From Kaustia mangrovi (GTDB lineage: Bacteria; Pseudomonadota; Alphaproteobacteria; Rhizobiales; Im1): 64,000 bases of DNA. Shown here one piece after another: positions 9,886 to 17,875 of the stretch; positions within the stretch are counted from its first letter, which is position 1, and each line of letters begins with the position of its first letter. The notes below the pieces were generated by a model that was not told the DNA's origin, ran no database searches, and saw only the letters and a list, made by a program, of their open reading frames with translations. Made by a program: the position numbers and the translations under genes. The stretch lies in NCBI RefSeq assembly GCF_015482775.1, contig NZ_CP058214.1, forward strand, positions 2,002,272 to 2,066,271, written 5' to 3'.

Positions 9886-10259
9886 CTCCCGTCATAAAGT
9901 GAAGTCCTTTCCGTTTCGCGGTCGCGGGGCCTGTCCGGCCCGCGACCCCCTGTCAATAGCCACGGGTCGGACGCGCCATGGCTGCGACGGCGCATCGCCA
10001 ATCCGCACGAGAGTGTCACCCTCATGCCGGACAGCCCCAAGCTTTCGTGCCTTTCTCCCCCTCGGCATCGTGCAGCGCGGCATCCGCTTCCGCAGGCTCG
10101 ACCGCCGCATCTTGTTTCCAGGCGAGGTTGCCGCACGACCCTGCGCCCGTTTGCCCCAACGCTGTCACGGCTCCGCCCCAAGGTCAACTGCGCGGCCACC
10201 CTTCCTTCCGGCTGCAAGTATTCGCGTCGGGGCGGCAAGTAATCCAACCGTTCCTCCTC
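9886..10259. other. Intergenic region holding the promoter of the peptide transporter; one strong hairpin
   Basis: This 374-base gap lies between the end of the carnitine-type operon (stop at 10260) and the start of the peptide binding-protein gene, both on the minus strand. GGTCGCGGG (9920-9928) pairs perfectly with CCCGCGACC (9939-9947), placing a GC hairpin about 40-68 bases ahead of the binding-protein start, in its likely leader RNA. No U-run follows it on either strand, so it is not a typical terminator. I found no convincing small gene in the gap. Confidence 0.5.
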
Positions 10260-11042
10260 CTATTTTCCTGTCCATACGGGGGCGCGCTTTTCTGCGAAGG
10301 CGCGGAATCCCTCCTTGTTGTCGTCTGACTCGTAGAGCTCGTCGACTGTGCGGAACTGGCGCTTGGTGATCCAGTTCATCGCCTCCTGGAACGTCATCGC
10401 CTCCGCCGCGCGCGCCACCTCCTTGATCGCGGCGAAGACGAGCGGCGGACCGCTCTCCAGCAGCCGCGCCACCTCCCAGACACGCGCCTCCAGGCGGTCC
10501 TCGGCGAGCACCTCGTTGACGAGCCCCCAGCGATGGGCCTCCGCGGCATCCATCCAGCGCCCGGTCAGCAGAAGGTCCATGGCGATATGATAGGGCATGC
10601 GCTTTGGCAGCTTGACGGTGGCGGCGTCCGCCAGCGTTCCCGCCCGGATCTCCGGAAGGGCGAAACTCGAATGCTCCGCCGCATAGATCAGGTCGCAGGA
10701 CAGCGCCAGCTCGAACCCGCCGCCGACGGCCATGCCGTTCACCGCCGCGATCACGGGCTTGTTCATGTCGCGCAGCTCCTGGAGCCCGCCGAAGCCGCCG
10801 ACGCCGTAATCGCCGTCGACCGCATCGCCGGAGGCGGCCGCCTTGAGGTCCCAGCCGGCGGAGAAGAACTTGGAGCCCGCCGTGCGCACGATGGCAACGC
10901 GCAGCTCGCGGTCGTCGCGAAAGGCCTTGAAGGTCTCGCCCATCGCCCGCGAGGTCGCAAGGTCGATGGCGTTCGCCTTGGGCCGGTCGAGGGTCACTTC
11001 CAGAATGCCGCCCTCGCGGCGTGTTCCGATCACATCCGTCAC
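10260..11042 (-). CDS. caiD: Carnitinyl-CoA dehydratase / crotonobetainyl-CoA hydratase-like enoyl-CoA hydratase
   Basis: 260 residues from a GTG at 11042, with GGAGGAGG seven to fourteen bases upstream and a four-base overlap (GTGA) with the preceding gene; the length equals E. coli CaiD (261). Close resemblance to CaiD runs through the protein: LDRPKANAID, FFSAGWDLKAA and the oxyanion/catalytic region GGGFELALSCDL with SFALPEIRAG, keeping both glutamates expected in this crotonase. It would interconvert crotonobetainyl-CoA and L-carnitinyl-CoA. It is the last gene of an operon with a CoA ligase, an acyl-CoA dehydrogenase, carnitine dehydrogenase and a beta-keto acid cleavage enzyme, which supports the carnitine assignment rather than general beta-oxidation. 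Confidence 0.82.
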   Translation of the reverse strand: MTDVIGTRREGGILEVTLDRPKANAIDLATSRAMGETFKAFRDDRELRVAIVRTAGSKFFSAGWDLKAAASGDAVDGDYGVGGFGGLQELRDMNKPVIAAVNGMAVGGGFELALSCDLIYAAEHSSFALPEIRAGTLADAATVKLPKRMPYHIAMDLLLTGRWMDAAEAHRWGLVNEVLAEDRLEARVWEVARLLESGPPLVFAAIKEVARAAEAMTFQEAMNWITKRQFRTVDELYESDDNKEGFRAFAEKRAPVWTGK

Positions 11043-13108
11043 GGACCGTCCTCCTCCATTACGATCAGCGCATCGGCGATCCACGCGCCCTTGCCGCGCG
11101 GACAGACGATGAGCGGATTGATGTCCATCTCCGCAAGGCTCGCGGCATGGCGCACGGCAAAGTCCGCGATGCCTTCGAGCGCGGTCACGGCGGCCTCGAC
11201 ATCCGCCTGCATACGGCCGCGATAGCCATCCATGAGCGCGAACAGCTTCAGCGACCGCAGGGCCTCCTCGATCTCCGCCCGCGTCGCCGGCAGGAGCAGG
11301 GTGCGGCTGTCGGCGAGCAACTCGACCAGCACGCCCCCCGACCCGACGGTCATGACGGGACCGAATTGCGGATCGCCCGTCACACCGGCGATGAGCTCGG
11401 CCAGGCCGTCCTCCACCATGCGCTCGACGAGGAAGCCCGAGCCGAGCCCCTCAAGGGCCGACGCTGCCGCCTCCACCTCGTCCCGCGTGCGCAGGTTCAG
11501 GCGCACCGCGCCGCGCTCCGACTTGTGGGCAAGCCCCAGCGCCTTGACCGCGACCGGGTAGCCCACGATCTCGGAGGCGGCGATCGCCTCCGCGACGGTC
11601 GCCGCGCGCTGGCCGGGGGCGACCGGAAGCGCGCTGGCGGCCAATCTCTCCTTCGCCTCGTCCTCATCGAGCGCCGACGGTCCGCACGGGCCCTTTCGGT
11701 TGACGGCGACGACAGGGTCGGCCGGAGGTCGCCGCCAGGCCGCACCGATCTCCGCGGCCGCCTCCACCGCGTCGAGCGCCTCCGTAAAGCCGCTCAGGGG
11801 CACGACGCCGCGCTCCATGATCGCCGCGCAGTAGCCCTCCGGCAGGTTCTCCGGCATGCTCGCCACTATGGCGCCCCTGGCTCCATTGGCCTCGAGCGCG
11901 GCCGCGAAGGCGTCGACGGCGCTCTGCCACTCCGTGTCGAGGCAGCGGTCACCCCGCGGAAAATCGAGCAGCAGGAAATTGAAGTCGAACCCGCCGGAGA
12001 CGAAGGCCCCGAAGGTCTTCTCCATCGCCGGCCGGTCGTCCCAGATGAAGGTGTGGTAGTCGAGCGGATTGGCGATGGCCACGAGCGGGCCCAGCGTTTC
12101 CGCCACACGCGCGCGATGTTCCGGCGCGAGCGGCCGGAACCGGGCGCGCCGCCCCGCCGCATGGTCGGCCATCAGGGCCGCCTCCCCGCCCGAGCAGCTC
12201 ATGGAGGACACCGACAGACCGTCGAGCGGACCCGCCACATGCAGGAGCTTCAGCGTCTCCAGAAAGGCGGGCATGGACTGCACGCGCGCAATGCCGAGAC
12301 GCCTCAGGAACGCGTCCGCCGCCGCGTCGCTGCCGGCCAGCGACGCCGTGTGGGAAACCGCCGCCTCGCGGGCGAGCTCGGAACGGCCCATCTTCATAGC
12401 GACCACCGGCTTGCCGAGCGCGCGGGCCCGCGCGGCCAGCCGTTCGAACCCCTGAACGCTGTCGAAGGCCTCGATATGAAGACCGAGGACCGAGACGCGC
12501 TCGTCCTCGATCAGGCCGAGCGCCATCTCCGACAGTCCCGTCTGGGCCTGGTTGCCGGCAGTCATCACATAGGCGAGCGGAAGTCCGCGCGCCTGCATGG
12601 TCATGTTGACGGCGATATTGGAGGATTGCGTGACGATAGCCGCGCCGCGCCCGCCTTCGCGAAGGCGCACACCGCCATGCTGGTCGGGCCACAGAAGGGC
12701 GCCGTCGCAGTAATTGATCACGCCATAGCAGTTCGGCCCGACGATCGGCATGGGCCCGGCCGCCTCCAGCAACGCGGCGTCCAGCGCCTCGCCGGATTGC
12801 GCTTCGCCCGCCTCCCTGAAACCGGACGCGAAGCAGACCGCACCGCCCGCCCCGCGCTCGCGGAGGTCGCGCACGATTTCCACGGTCAGGTGCCGGTTGA
12901 CGCCGACGAAGGCCGCATCGGGTGCGCCCGGCAGCTCCGCGACGGAGCGGTAGGTCTTCAGGCCCTCCACCTCCTCGCGGGAGGGATGGACCGGCCAGAT
13001 TTCGCCCGCAAAGCCCATCTTCAGCGACTGGCGCACGGCGGCCGCCGCCTGCGCGCCGCCGAAGACGGCAATGGTTCTGGGTCTGAGAAGCCGGTCGAGC
13101 CTGCCCAT
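11039..13108 (-). CDS. Acyl-CoA synthetase, NDP-forming (acetate-CoA ligase family), probably betaine-activating
   Basis: 689 residues; start ATG at 13108 with CGGAG upstream. Order of parts: a CoA-binding Rossmann domain (VFGGAQ, about 12-130), succinyl-CoA-synthetase-like domains with GPNCYGVINY and the phosphohistidine-type motif SHTASLAG (about 255), then an ATP-grasp domain (about 470-689) with VAVKALGLAHKSERGAVRL. Such fused enzymes make an acyl-CoA from acid, CoA and ATP, releasing ADP and phosphate through a phosphohistidine. Sitting between acyl-CoA dehydrogenase and caiD, it is the obvious candidate to activate gamma-butyrobetaine, crotonobetaine or carnitine, in place of the AMP-forming CaiC of E. 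coli. The substrate is inferred from context. Confidence 0.8.
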   Translation of the reverse strand: MGRLDRLLRPRTIAVFGGAQAAAAVRQSLKMGFAGEIWPVHPSREEVEGLKTYRSVAELPGAPDAAFVGVNRHLTVEIVRDLRERGAGGAVCFASGFREAGEAQSGEALDAALLEAAGPMPIVGPNCYGVINYCDGALLWPDQHGGVRLREGGRGAAIVTQSSNIAVNMTMQARGLPLAYVMTAGNQAQTGLSEMALGLIEDERVSVLGLHIEAFDSVQGFERLAARARALGKPVVAMKMGRSELAREAAVSHTASLAGSDAAADAFLRRLGIARVQSMPAFLETLKLLHVAGPLDGLSVSSMSCSGGEAALMADHAAGRRARFRPLAPEHRARVAETLGPLVAIANPLDYHTFIWDDRPAMEKTFGAFVSGGFDFNFLLLDFPRGDRCLDTEWQSAVDAFAAALEANGARGAIVASMPENLPEGYCAAIMERGVVPLSGFTEALDAVEAAAEIGAAWRRPPADPVVAVNRKGPCGPSALDEDEAKERLAASALPVAPGQRAATVAEAIAASEIVGYPVAVKALGLAHKSERGAVRLNLRTRDEVEAAASALEGLGSGFLVERMVEDGLAELIAGVTGDPQFGPVMTVGSGGVLVELLADSRTLLLPATRAEIEEALRSLKLFALMDGYRGRMQADVEAAVTALEGIADFAVRHAASLAEMDINPLIVCPRGKGAWIADALIVMEEDGP

Positions 13109-13111
13109 GGC

Positions 13112-14275
13112 TTATGCTCCGAGCGGTCTCAGCAACGCGCGGGAGATGATATGGCGCTGGATCTCGCTCGTCCCCTCCCAGATGCGCTCGATGCGCGCGT
13201 CGCGCCAGATACGCTCCAGCGGCAGCTCGTCCATGAGCCCCATGCCACCATGGATCTGGATCGCCTCGTCGGCGACCATGGCGAGCATCTCCGTCGCCTT
13301 GAGCTTGGCCATGGCCATGTCGGAATCGGTGACGGTGCCCTGGTCGTATTTCCACCCGGCCTCGAGCACCATGAGCTCCGCCGCCTTCATCTCCGTCGCC
13401 ATGTCGGCGAGCTTGAAGGAGACACCCTGGAACTTGCCGATGGGCTGGTTGAACTGATGCCGCGTCGCCGCCCAGTCGACCGCATGGGCCATGGCGCGTT
13501 CGGCGCGGCCGAGGCAGGTGGCGGCCACCTGCAGCCGCGTCGCGCCGAGCCAGGAATTGGCCACCTCGAAGCCCTTGTGGACCTCGCCGAGCACGGCATC
13601 CTCCGGCACGCGGCAATCGTCGAAGGTCAGGATGGCGTTGGTGTAGCCGCGATGGGAGACATTGCGGTAGCCGGCACTCACCTCGAAGCCCGGACGATCC
13701 TTGTCAACGAAGAAGGCCGTGATCCGCTTGCGGGGGCCGCGCGGCGTCTCCTCCTCGCCGGTCGCGGCGAACAGGATGGTGAAGTCGGCCTCCTCGGCAT
13801 GGCTGATGAAATGCTTGGTGCCGTTGATCACCCAGTCGGAGCCATCGCGCACCGCGGTCGTCTTCATGCCGCGCAGGTCGGAGCCCGCGCCGGGCTCCGT
13901 CATCGCCAGGCAATCGGCCTTCTCGCCGCGAACGCAGGGGAAGAGATACTTCTCCCTCTGTTCGGGCGTCCCGGCCATGAGGATGTTCGACGGCCTCGCC
14001 ACGCAGGTCCAGTGGAGCGCGTAGTTCGCCCGGCCGAGCTCCTTCTCGTAGAGCAGCCAGGTGAGCGTATCGAGGCCCGCGCCGCCCGCCTCCTCCGGCA
14101 TGTTGGCGGCATAGAGCCCGGCCTCGATGGCCTTGGCCTTGAGTTCCTCGACGAGCTCCGGCCTGAGCCGGCCCGTGCGCTCCACCTCCATCTCGTGGGG
14201 ATAGAGCTCGTTCTCCACGAAGGCACGGGTCGTCTCGACGATCAGGCGCTGTTCTTCCGTCAGTGCGAAATCCAT
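13112..14275 (-). CDS. Acyl-CoA dehydrogenase, probably gamma-butyrobetainyl-CoA / crotonobetainyl-CoA specific
   Basis: 387 residues from the ATG at 14275 (GGAGTGAGG upstream). Typical acyl-CoA dehydrogenase fold: all-helical N-terminus, the FAD-contacting motif CLAMTEPGAGSDLRGMKT (about 120-137), the beta domain, and the C-terminal IQIHGGMGLMDELPLERIWRD segment with the region that supplies the catalytic base in this family. E. coli CaiA, of similar size, catalyses crotonobetainyl-CoA reduction; the reverse direction would desaturate gamma-butyrobetainyl-CoA. Three bases separate it from the CoA ligase gene and seven from carnitine dehydrogenase. No electron-transfer flavoprotein genes are in the operon, so the housekeeping ETF would be used. 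Substrate is inferred. Confidence 0.82.
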   Translation of the reverse strand: MDFALTEEQRLIVETTRAFVENELYPHEMEVERTGRLRPELVEELKAKAIEAGLYAANMPEEAGGAGLDTLTWLLYEKELGRANYALHWTCVARPSNILMAGTPEQREKYLFPCVRGEKADCLAMTEPGAGSDLRGMKTTAVRDGSDWVINGTKHFISHAEEADFTILFAATGEEETPRGPRKRITAFFVDKDRPGFEVSAGYRNVSHRGYTNAILTFDDCRVPEDAVLGEVHKGFEVANSWLGATRLQVAATCLGRAERAMAHAVDWAATRHQFNQPIGKFQGVSFKLADMATEMKAAELMVLEAGWKYDQGTVTDSDMAMAKLKATEMLAMVADEAIQIHGGMGLMDELPLERIWRDARIERIWEGTSEIQRHIISRALLRPLGA

Positions 14276-14282
14276 CGCCGCC

Positions 14283-15296
14283 TCACTCCGCTTCGCGTTT
14301 GGCCGCGGCATCGGCAAGGGCTGTCTCATAGGCGGCGAGCGTCCGGCCCGCGCCCCAGTCATTGCCCTTCAATGCCTTCATGATCGCCACCAGATTGTCG
14401 TCGCGCGCCTGTTCGAGCTCGCGGATCGAGAGATGGCCGGACTGGTCGTCCGACTGTCCGGCAATGAGTTCGACGAGTTCGTCGTCGAAGTCGGGCACGT
14501 CGGTGAGCCGCGTCCACGGCCATTTGAGACAGGGGCCGAACTGCGCCAGGAAATGGCGCATGCCCGCCTCGCCGCCAGCGACCCGATAGGTCTCGAACAG
14601 GCCCATCTGCGCCCACCGAAGCCCGAAGCCGTAGCGGATGGCGTCGTCGACCTCCTCCGTCGTGGCAACCCCGTCCTTCACGAGCCACAGCGCCTCGCGC
14701 CAGACCGCCTCCAGCATCCGGTCGGCGACGAAGGCCTCGATCTCCTTGCGGATACGCAAGGGCTTCATGCCGAGCGAGGCGATGAACGCCATGGCCTCCT
14801 CCACCGCTTCGGGCGCCGTGCGCTCGCCGGCGACGACCTCCACGAGCGGCAGGAGATAGACCGGGTTGAAGGGATGGGCCACGAGCAGGCGCCCGGGCGT
14901 CGCCATGGCCTCCTGCAGATCGCTCGGCATAATGCCGGAGGTCGAGGACGCGATGATCGTTTCCCCGGACGCGGCCGCCTCGATCTCGGCATAGACGGCA
15001 TGCTTGATGTCGACGCGCTCGGGCACAGCCTCCACGATCCAGCCCGCATCGGCCACGGCCTCCGCGATGCTCTTCGCATGGGTGATCGTGCCGGCGGGCG
15101 GCAGGGGCGCGGAAGTGAGCCTGTCATAGGCGCGCCGGGCGTTGGCGAGCACCGCCGCGACCTTCTCCTCCGCATCGGGTGCGGGATCGTAGATGGCGAC
15201 ATCGATGCCGTTGAAGGCGAGACGGGCGACCCAGCCCGCCCCGATCACGCCGCCGCCGATGCAGGCGGCCTTGTCGATTGGTCTCACCGCGGTCAC
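14283..15296 (-). CDS. lcdH: L-carnitine dehydrogenase (3-hydroxyacyl-CoA dehydrogenase family)
   Basis: 337 residues from a GTG at 15296 that overlaps the upstream stop by four bases (GTGA). NAD motif CIGGGVIGAGWVARLAFNG (about 10-28) is followed by EAVPERVDIK, SSTSGIMPSDL and HPFNPVYLLPLVEVV, the string that separates carnitine dehydrogenases from ordinary 3-hydroxyacyl-CoA dehydrogenases. It oxidises L-carnitine to 3-dehydrocarnitine with NAD+. In some bacteria a thioesterase domain is fused at the C-terminus; here the protein stops at the basic length. It lies directly after the beta-keto acid cleavage enzyme gene, whose product would consume its unstable product. Confidence 0.9.
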   Translation of the reverse strand: MTAVRPIDKAACIGGGVIGAGWVARLAFNGIDVAIYDPAPDAEEKVAAVLANARRAYDRLTSAPLPPAGTITHAKSIAEAVADAGWIVEAVPERVDIKHAVYAEIEAAASGETIIASSTSGIMPSDLQEAMATPGRLLVAHPFNPVYLLPLVEVVAGERTAPEAVEEAMAFIASLGMKPLRIRKEIEAFVADRMLEAVWREALWLVKDGVATTEEVDDAIRYGFGLRWAQMGLFETYRVAGGEAGMRHFLAQFGPCLKWPWTRLTDVPDFDDELVELIAGQSDDQSGHLSIRELEQARDDNLVAIMKALKGNDWGAGRTLAAYETALADAAAKREAE

Positions 15297-16198
15297 CAGC
15301 GCCTGACGAGCTTCATCTTCTCGCGGACCTCGTCCGGTCCCATGATCCGGCAGCCCATACCCTGCGCGGTCTTCACCGCCTGCTCGGTGAGCTGGCCGTT
15401 GGTCGCGAGAACGCCCTTCTTCAGCCAGATATTGTCCTCCAGCCCGACCCGGATATTGCCGCCGGCAAGCACCGCCATCGCGGCATAGGGAAGCTGATTG
15501 CGGCCGATGGAGAAGGCGGAGAACGTCCAGTCCTCCGGCAGGTTGGCGACGAGCGACATGAGCGTCGGGATATCGTCCGGCGCGCCCCAGGGAATGCCCA
15601 TGCACAGCTGCACCATGACCGGATCGTCGAGAAGGCCCTGTCCGTGGAGCCACTTGGCAAGCAACAGATGCCCGGTATCGAAGACCTCCACCTCAGGCCG
15701 GACACCGAGCTCCTTGATGCGTCCGGCCATCGCCTGGAGCATGGAGGGCGTGTTGGTCATCACATAGCCGCCCTCGCCGAAATTCATCGTGCCGCAATCG
15801 AGCGTGCAGATTTCCGGCAGGATCCGCGCCACATGCTCGAGCCGGGCTTCCGCGCCGATCATGTCGGTGCCCTCATCCGCCGGCGGCAAAGGCTGTTCCA
15901 CGGAGCCGAGCGTCAGGTCGCCGCCCATGCCGGCGGTGAGGTTCAGGACCATGTCGACGCCCGAGGCCTTGATGTGCTCCACGACTTCCTCGTAGAGCGC
16001 CACCTCGCGGGACGGCTTGCCGGTCTCGGGATCGCGCACATGGATATGGGTTATGGCGGCGCCGGCCTGCGCGGCCTCGATGCAGGCATCGGCGATCTGG
16101 CGCGGCGTGACAGGCACCTTGTCGGAGCGGCCCGTCGAATCGCCCGAACCGGTCACGGCACAGGTGATGAAGACATCGCGGCTCGGTGTGAGGCCCAT
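15293..16198 (-). CDS. Beta-keto acid cleavage enzyme (BKACE, DUF849), likely 3-dehydrocarnitine cleavage
   Basis: 301 residues from the ATG at 16198, which has AGGAGGG about 11 bases upstream; longer in-frame extensions run into the divergent promoter. The metal-binding signature ITHIHVRDPETGKPSRE (about 45-61) and the later motifs LDCGTMNFG and EVEVFDTGHL identify the BKACE family, Zn-dependent TIM barrels that split a beta-keto acid using acetyl-CoA. With carnitine dehydrogenase next to it, the natural substrate is 3-dehydrocarnitine, giving glycine betaine and acetoacetyl-CoA. It is the first gene of the operon and is divergent from the regulator gene at 16279. Confidence 0.88.
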   Translation of the reverse strand: MGLTPSRDVFITCAVTGSGDSTGRSDKVPVTPRQIADACIEAAQAGAAITHIHVRDPETGKPSREVALYEEVVEHIKASGVDMVLNLTAGMGGDLTLGSVEQPLPPADEGTDMIGAEARLEHVARILPEICTLDCGTMNFGEGGYVMTNTPSMLQAMAGRIKELGVRPEVEVFDTGHLLLAKWLHGQGLLDDPVMVQLCMGIPWGAPDDIPTLMSLVANLPEDWTFSAFSIGRNQLPYAAMAVLAGGNIRVGLEDNIWLKKGVLATNGQLTEQAVKTAQGMGCRIMGPDEVREKMKLVRRW

Positions 16199-16278
16199 GG
16201 CTTGCTGTCCCTCCTGTTGGCTTTCCCCAAGATCATGTCGGACTTGCGTCTCGATGCTTTGCGAATTACGAAATAATA
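16199..16278. promoter_or_regulatory. Divergent promoter region of the carnitine operon and its regulator gene
   Basis: These 80 bases separate the BKACE gene (minus) from the GlxA/AraC-type regulator (plus). The half near the regulator is AT-rich (TTTGCGAATTACGAAATAATA, ending at the ATG), unlike the GC-rich coding sequence, and is the place to look for a regulator site. I could not define an operator with confidence. Confidence 0.4.
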
Positions 16279-17259
16279 ATGACACTTTACGAAAAAGAAC
16301 CAATCTTCGTCGCGGATTCCTCGCCGATCGCGGTGACGTTCCTCGTCTGCTCCGGCCTGTCGGTCATGTGTGTCGCCTCCGCGCTCGACCCGATTCGGGC
16401 TGCCAACCGGATCGCCGGACGGCAGGTCTTCTCCTGGCGCATCGTGTCCCTCGACGGCGAGCCCGCGATGACCACCTGCGGCCTACCTATCGCCGTCGAC
16501 GGCGCCTTCGACCCGACCGCGCCGTCGGACATCTTCGCGATCATCGCCGGCTTCGGCGCGGATGTCCTCACCGAAAGCACCGTCCTCGCCGGCATCCGGA
16601 AGGCGGCGGCTTCCGCCCGCATGGCCGGCGGCATCGAGGCGGGCACCTGGATCCTCGCCCGCACCGGCCTGCTCGACGGCCACGCCGCCACCACCCATTG
16701 GGAAGATTTCGAGGAGTTCGCGACAACCTTTCCGGAGATCCGCTTCCGGCCCGACCGCTATGTGGTCGACGGCAATTTCTTCACCGCCGGCGGGGCCTCG
16801 CCGACCTTCGACCTCATGCTGCACCTCATCCGCACCCGGCTCGGCATCGCCACCGCGCTCGATGTCTCCAGCGTCTTCATCTATGACGAGGCGCGCGCGG
16901 CGGGCGACGCCCAGCCGCTCGTCTCGCTCGGCCGGCTCGATGCCTACGACCCCCGCCTCGCCGGCGCGGTCAGGATGATGGAGGCGACTGTCGACGCGCC
17001 GCTCACCACCGCGGCCATCGCCACACGGCAGGGCATCACCGCGCGCACTCTGGAGACCCTGTTCAGGCAGGCGCTCGGCGAAACGCCCGGAGCCTATTAT
17101 CTGAGGTTGCGGCTGAACGCGGCGCGGCGGCTTGTGCGCGATTCACGCATTCCGCTCGCCGACATCGCCGCGCGCACGGGCTTCTCCTCCGCCGCCTCCT
17201 TCACCCGCGCCTTCCGCAAGGCCTTCGGCACAAGCCCCAGCGCATTGCGCCGAAAATAG
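16279..17259 (+). CDS. GlxA/CdhR-type transcriptional regulator (DJ-1/GATase1-like sensor + AraC HTH)
   Basis: 326 residues. The N-terminal two-thirds (about 15-190) is a DJ-1/PfpI-like domain of the GlxA group; GGIEAGTWILARTGLLDG is the segment where the nucleophile-elbow Cys of true amidotransferases is lacking, as usual for regulators. The C-terminal 100 residues are an AraC/XylS double helix-turn-helix (TTAAIATRQGITARTLETLF and IAARTGFSSAASFTRAFRKA). Pseudomonas CdhR, which activates carnitine dehydrogenase genes, has this architecture and the same divergent position, so a carnitine-responsive activator is the best reading. Ligand and site are not shown by the sequence. Confidence 0.85.
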   Translation: MTLYEKEPIFVADSSPIAVTFLVCSGLSVMCVASALDPIRAANRIAGRQVFSWRIVSLDGEPAMTTCGLPIAVDGAFDPTAPSDIFAIIAGFGADVLTESTVLAGIRKAAASARMAGGIEAGTWILARTGLLDGHAATTHWEDFEEFATTFPEIRFRPDRYVVDGNFFTAGGASPTFDLMLHLIRTRLGIATALDVSSVFIYDEARAAGDAQPLVSLGRLDAYDPRLAGAVRMMEATVDAPLTTAAIATRQGITARTLETLFRQALGETPGAYYLRLRLNAARRLVRDSRIPLADIAARTGFSSAASFTRAFRKAFGTSPSALRRK

Positions 17260-17293
17260 GCCGGCGCCGCAACCATCGAGCATGGCAATTCCC

Positions 17294-17731
17294 TCACAGC
17301 CGCGCCTTCGTGCTGCGCGGCGTTGCCAGCAGCAGGCTCGTCTCGCTGCCGGTAATGCCCGGAATGAGGCGGACCCGGCGCAGCACGGCATCGAACTCCG
17401 CGAGCGACGACGTCCCGAGCTCGGCCACGAGGTCCCACCGGCCATTGGTCGTGTGCACGGTCGCCACCTCGGGGAACCCCCCAAGGGCGGAGATCACGCG
17501 GTCGGCGGCATGACCCTCGACCGCGATCAGCATGATGCCGCGCACCGCCTGGTCGACCGCATCGGCCCGCAGGATGACCGTGTAGCCGACGATCTCGCCC
17601 GCCCGTTCCAGGCGTTCCATGCGCGAACGCACCGTCGCCCGGGAAACGCCGAGCGCCAAGGCGAGATCGGAGATGCTGCGCCGCGCATCGTGGCGCAGGA
17701 GCGTGACGAGCTTCTCGTCGAGAGAGTCCAT
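17294..17731 (-). CDS. Lrp/AsnC family transcriptional regulator
   Basis: 145 residues from the ATG at 17731; a GTG five codons upstream is possible but neither start has a clear ribosome site. The N-terminal helix-turn-helix (MDSLDEKLVTLLRHDARRSI, then LGVSRATVRSRMERLERAG) and the C-terminal alpha/beta ligand-binding RAM domain give the standard Lrp layout and length. It is transcribed away from arginase and ornithine cyclodeaminase genes, so control of arginine catabolism in response to an amino acid is likely. An imperfect inverted repeat lies in the shared gap (17784-17803). Confidence 0.88.
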   Translation of the reverse strand: MDSLDEKLVTLLRHDARRSISDLALALGVSRATVRSRMERLERAGEIVGYTVILRADAVDQAVRGIMLIAVEGHAADRVISALGGFPEVATVHTTNGRWDLVAELGTSSLAEFDAVLRRVRLIPGITGSETSLLLATPRSTKARL

Positions 17732-17783
17732 GTCCGAACTATTCACTCAAAACGGCAGCGTATTACTCCATAATGATAAGCCT

Positions 17784-17803
17784 ATTCGGCATTTTTGCCA
17801 AAT
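17784..17803. promoter_or_regulatory. Candidate Lrp-type operator between regulator and arginase genes
   Basis: ATTCGGCA (17784-17791) and TGCCAAAT (17796-17803) are inverted repeats with one mismatch around TTTT. The element sits in an AT-rich part of the 144-base divergent gap, a typical place and base composition for an Lrp/AsnC site. Binding is inferred from position only. Confidence 0.4.
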
Positions 17804-17875
17804 TCGACCGTTCACTTTGCCGCCGCCCCGGGGTTCGATGAACCATAGCTTTTGCAAACCGGGACAGTGTTGCCG

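Noticed and set aside
11021-14383. A 1120-codon plus-strand open frame across the carnitine operon
   Set aside because: Its translation is low-complexity Arg/Gly/His-rich, has no family motifs and is exactly antisense to three well-supported genes; long antisense frames are expected at this GC content.
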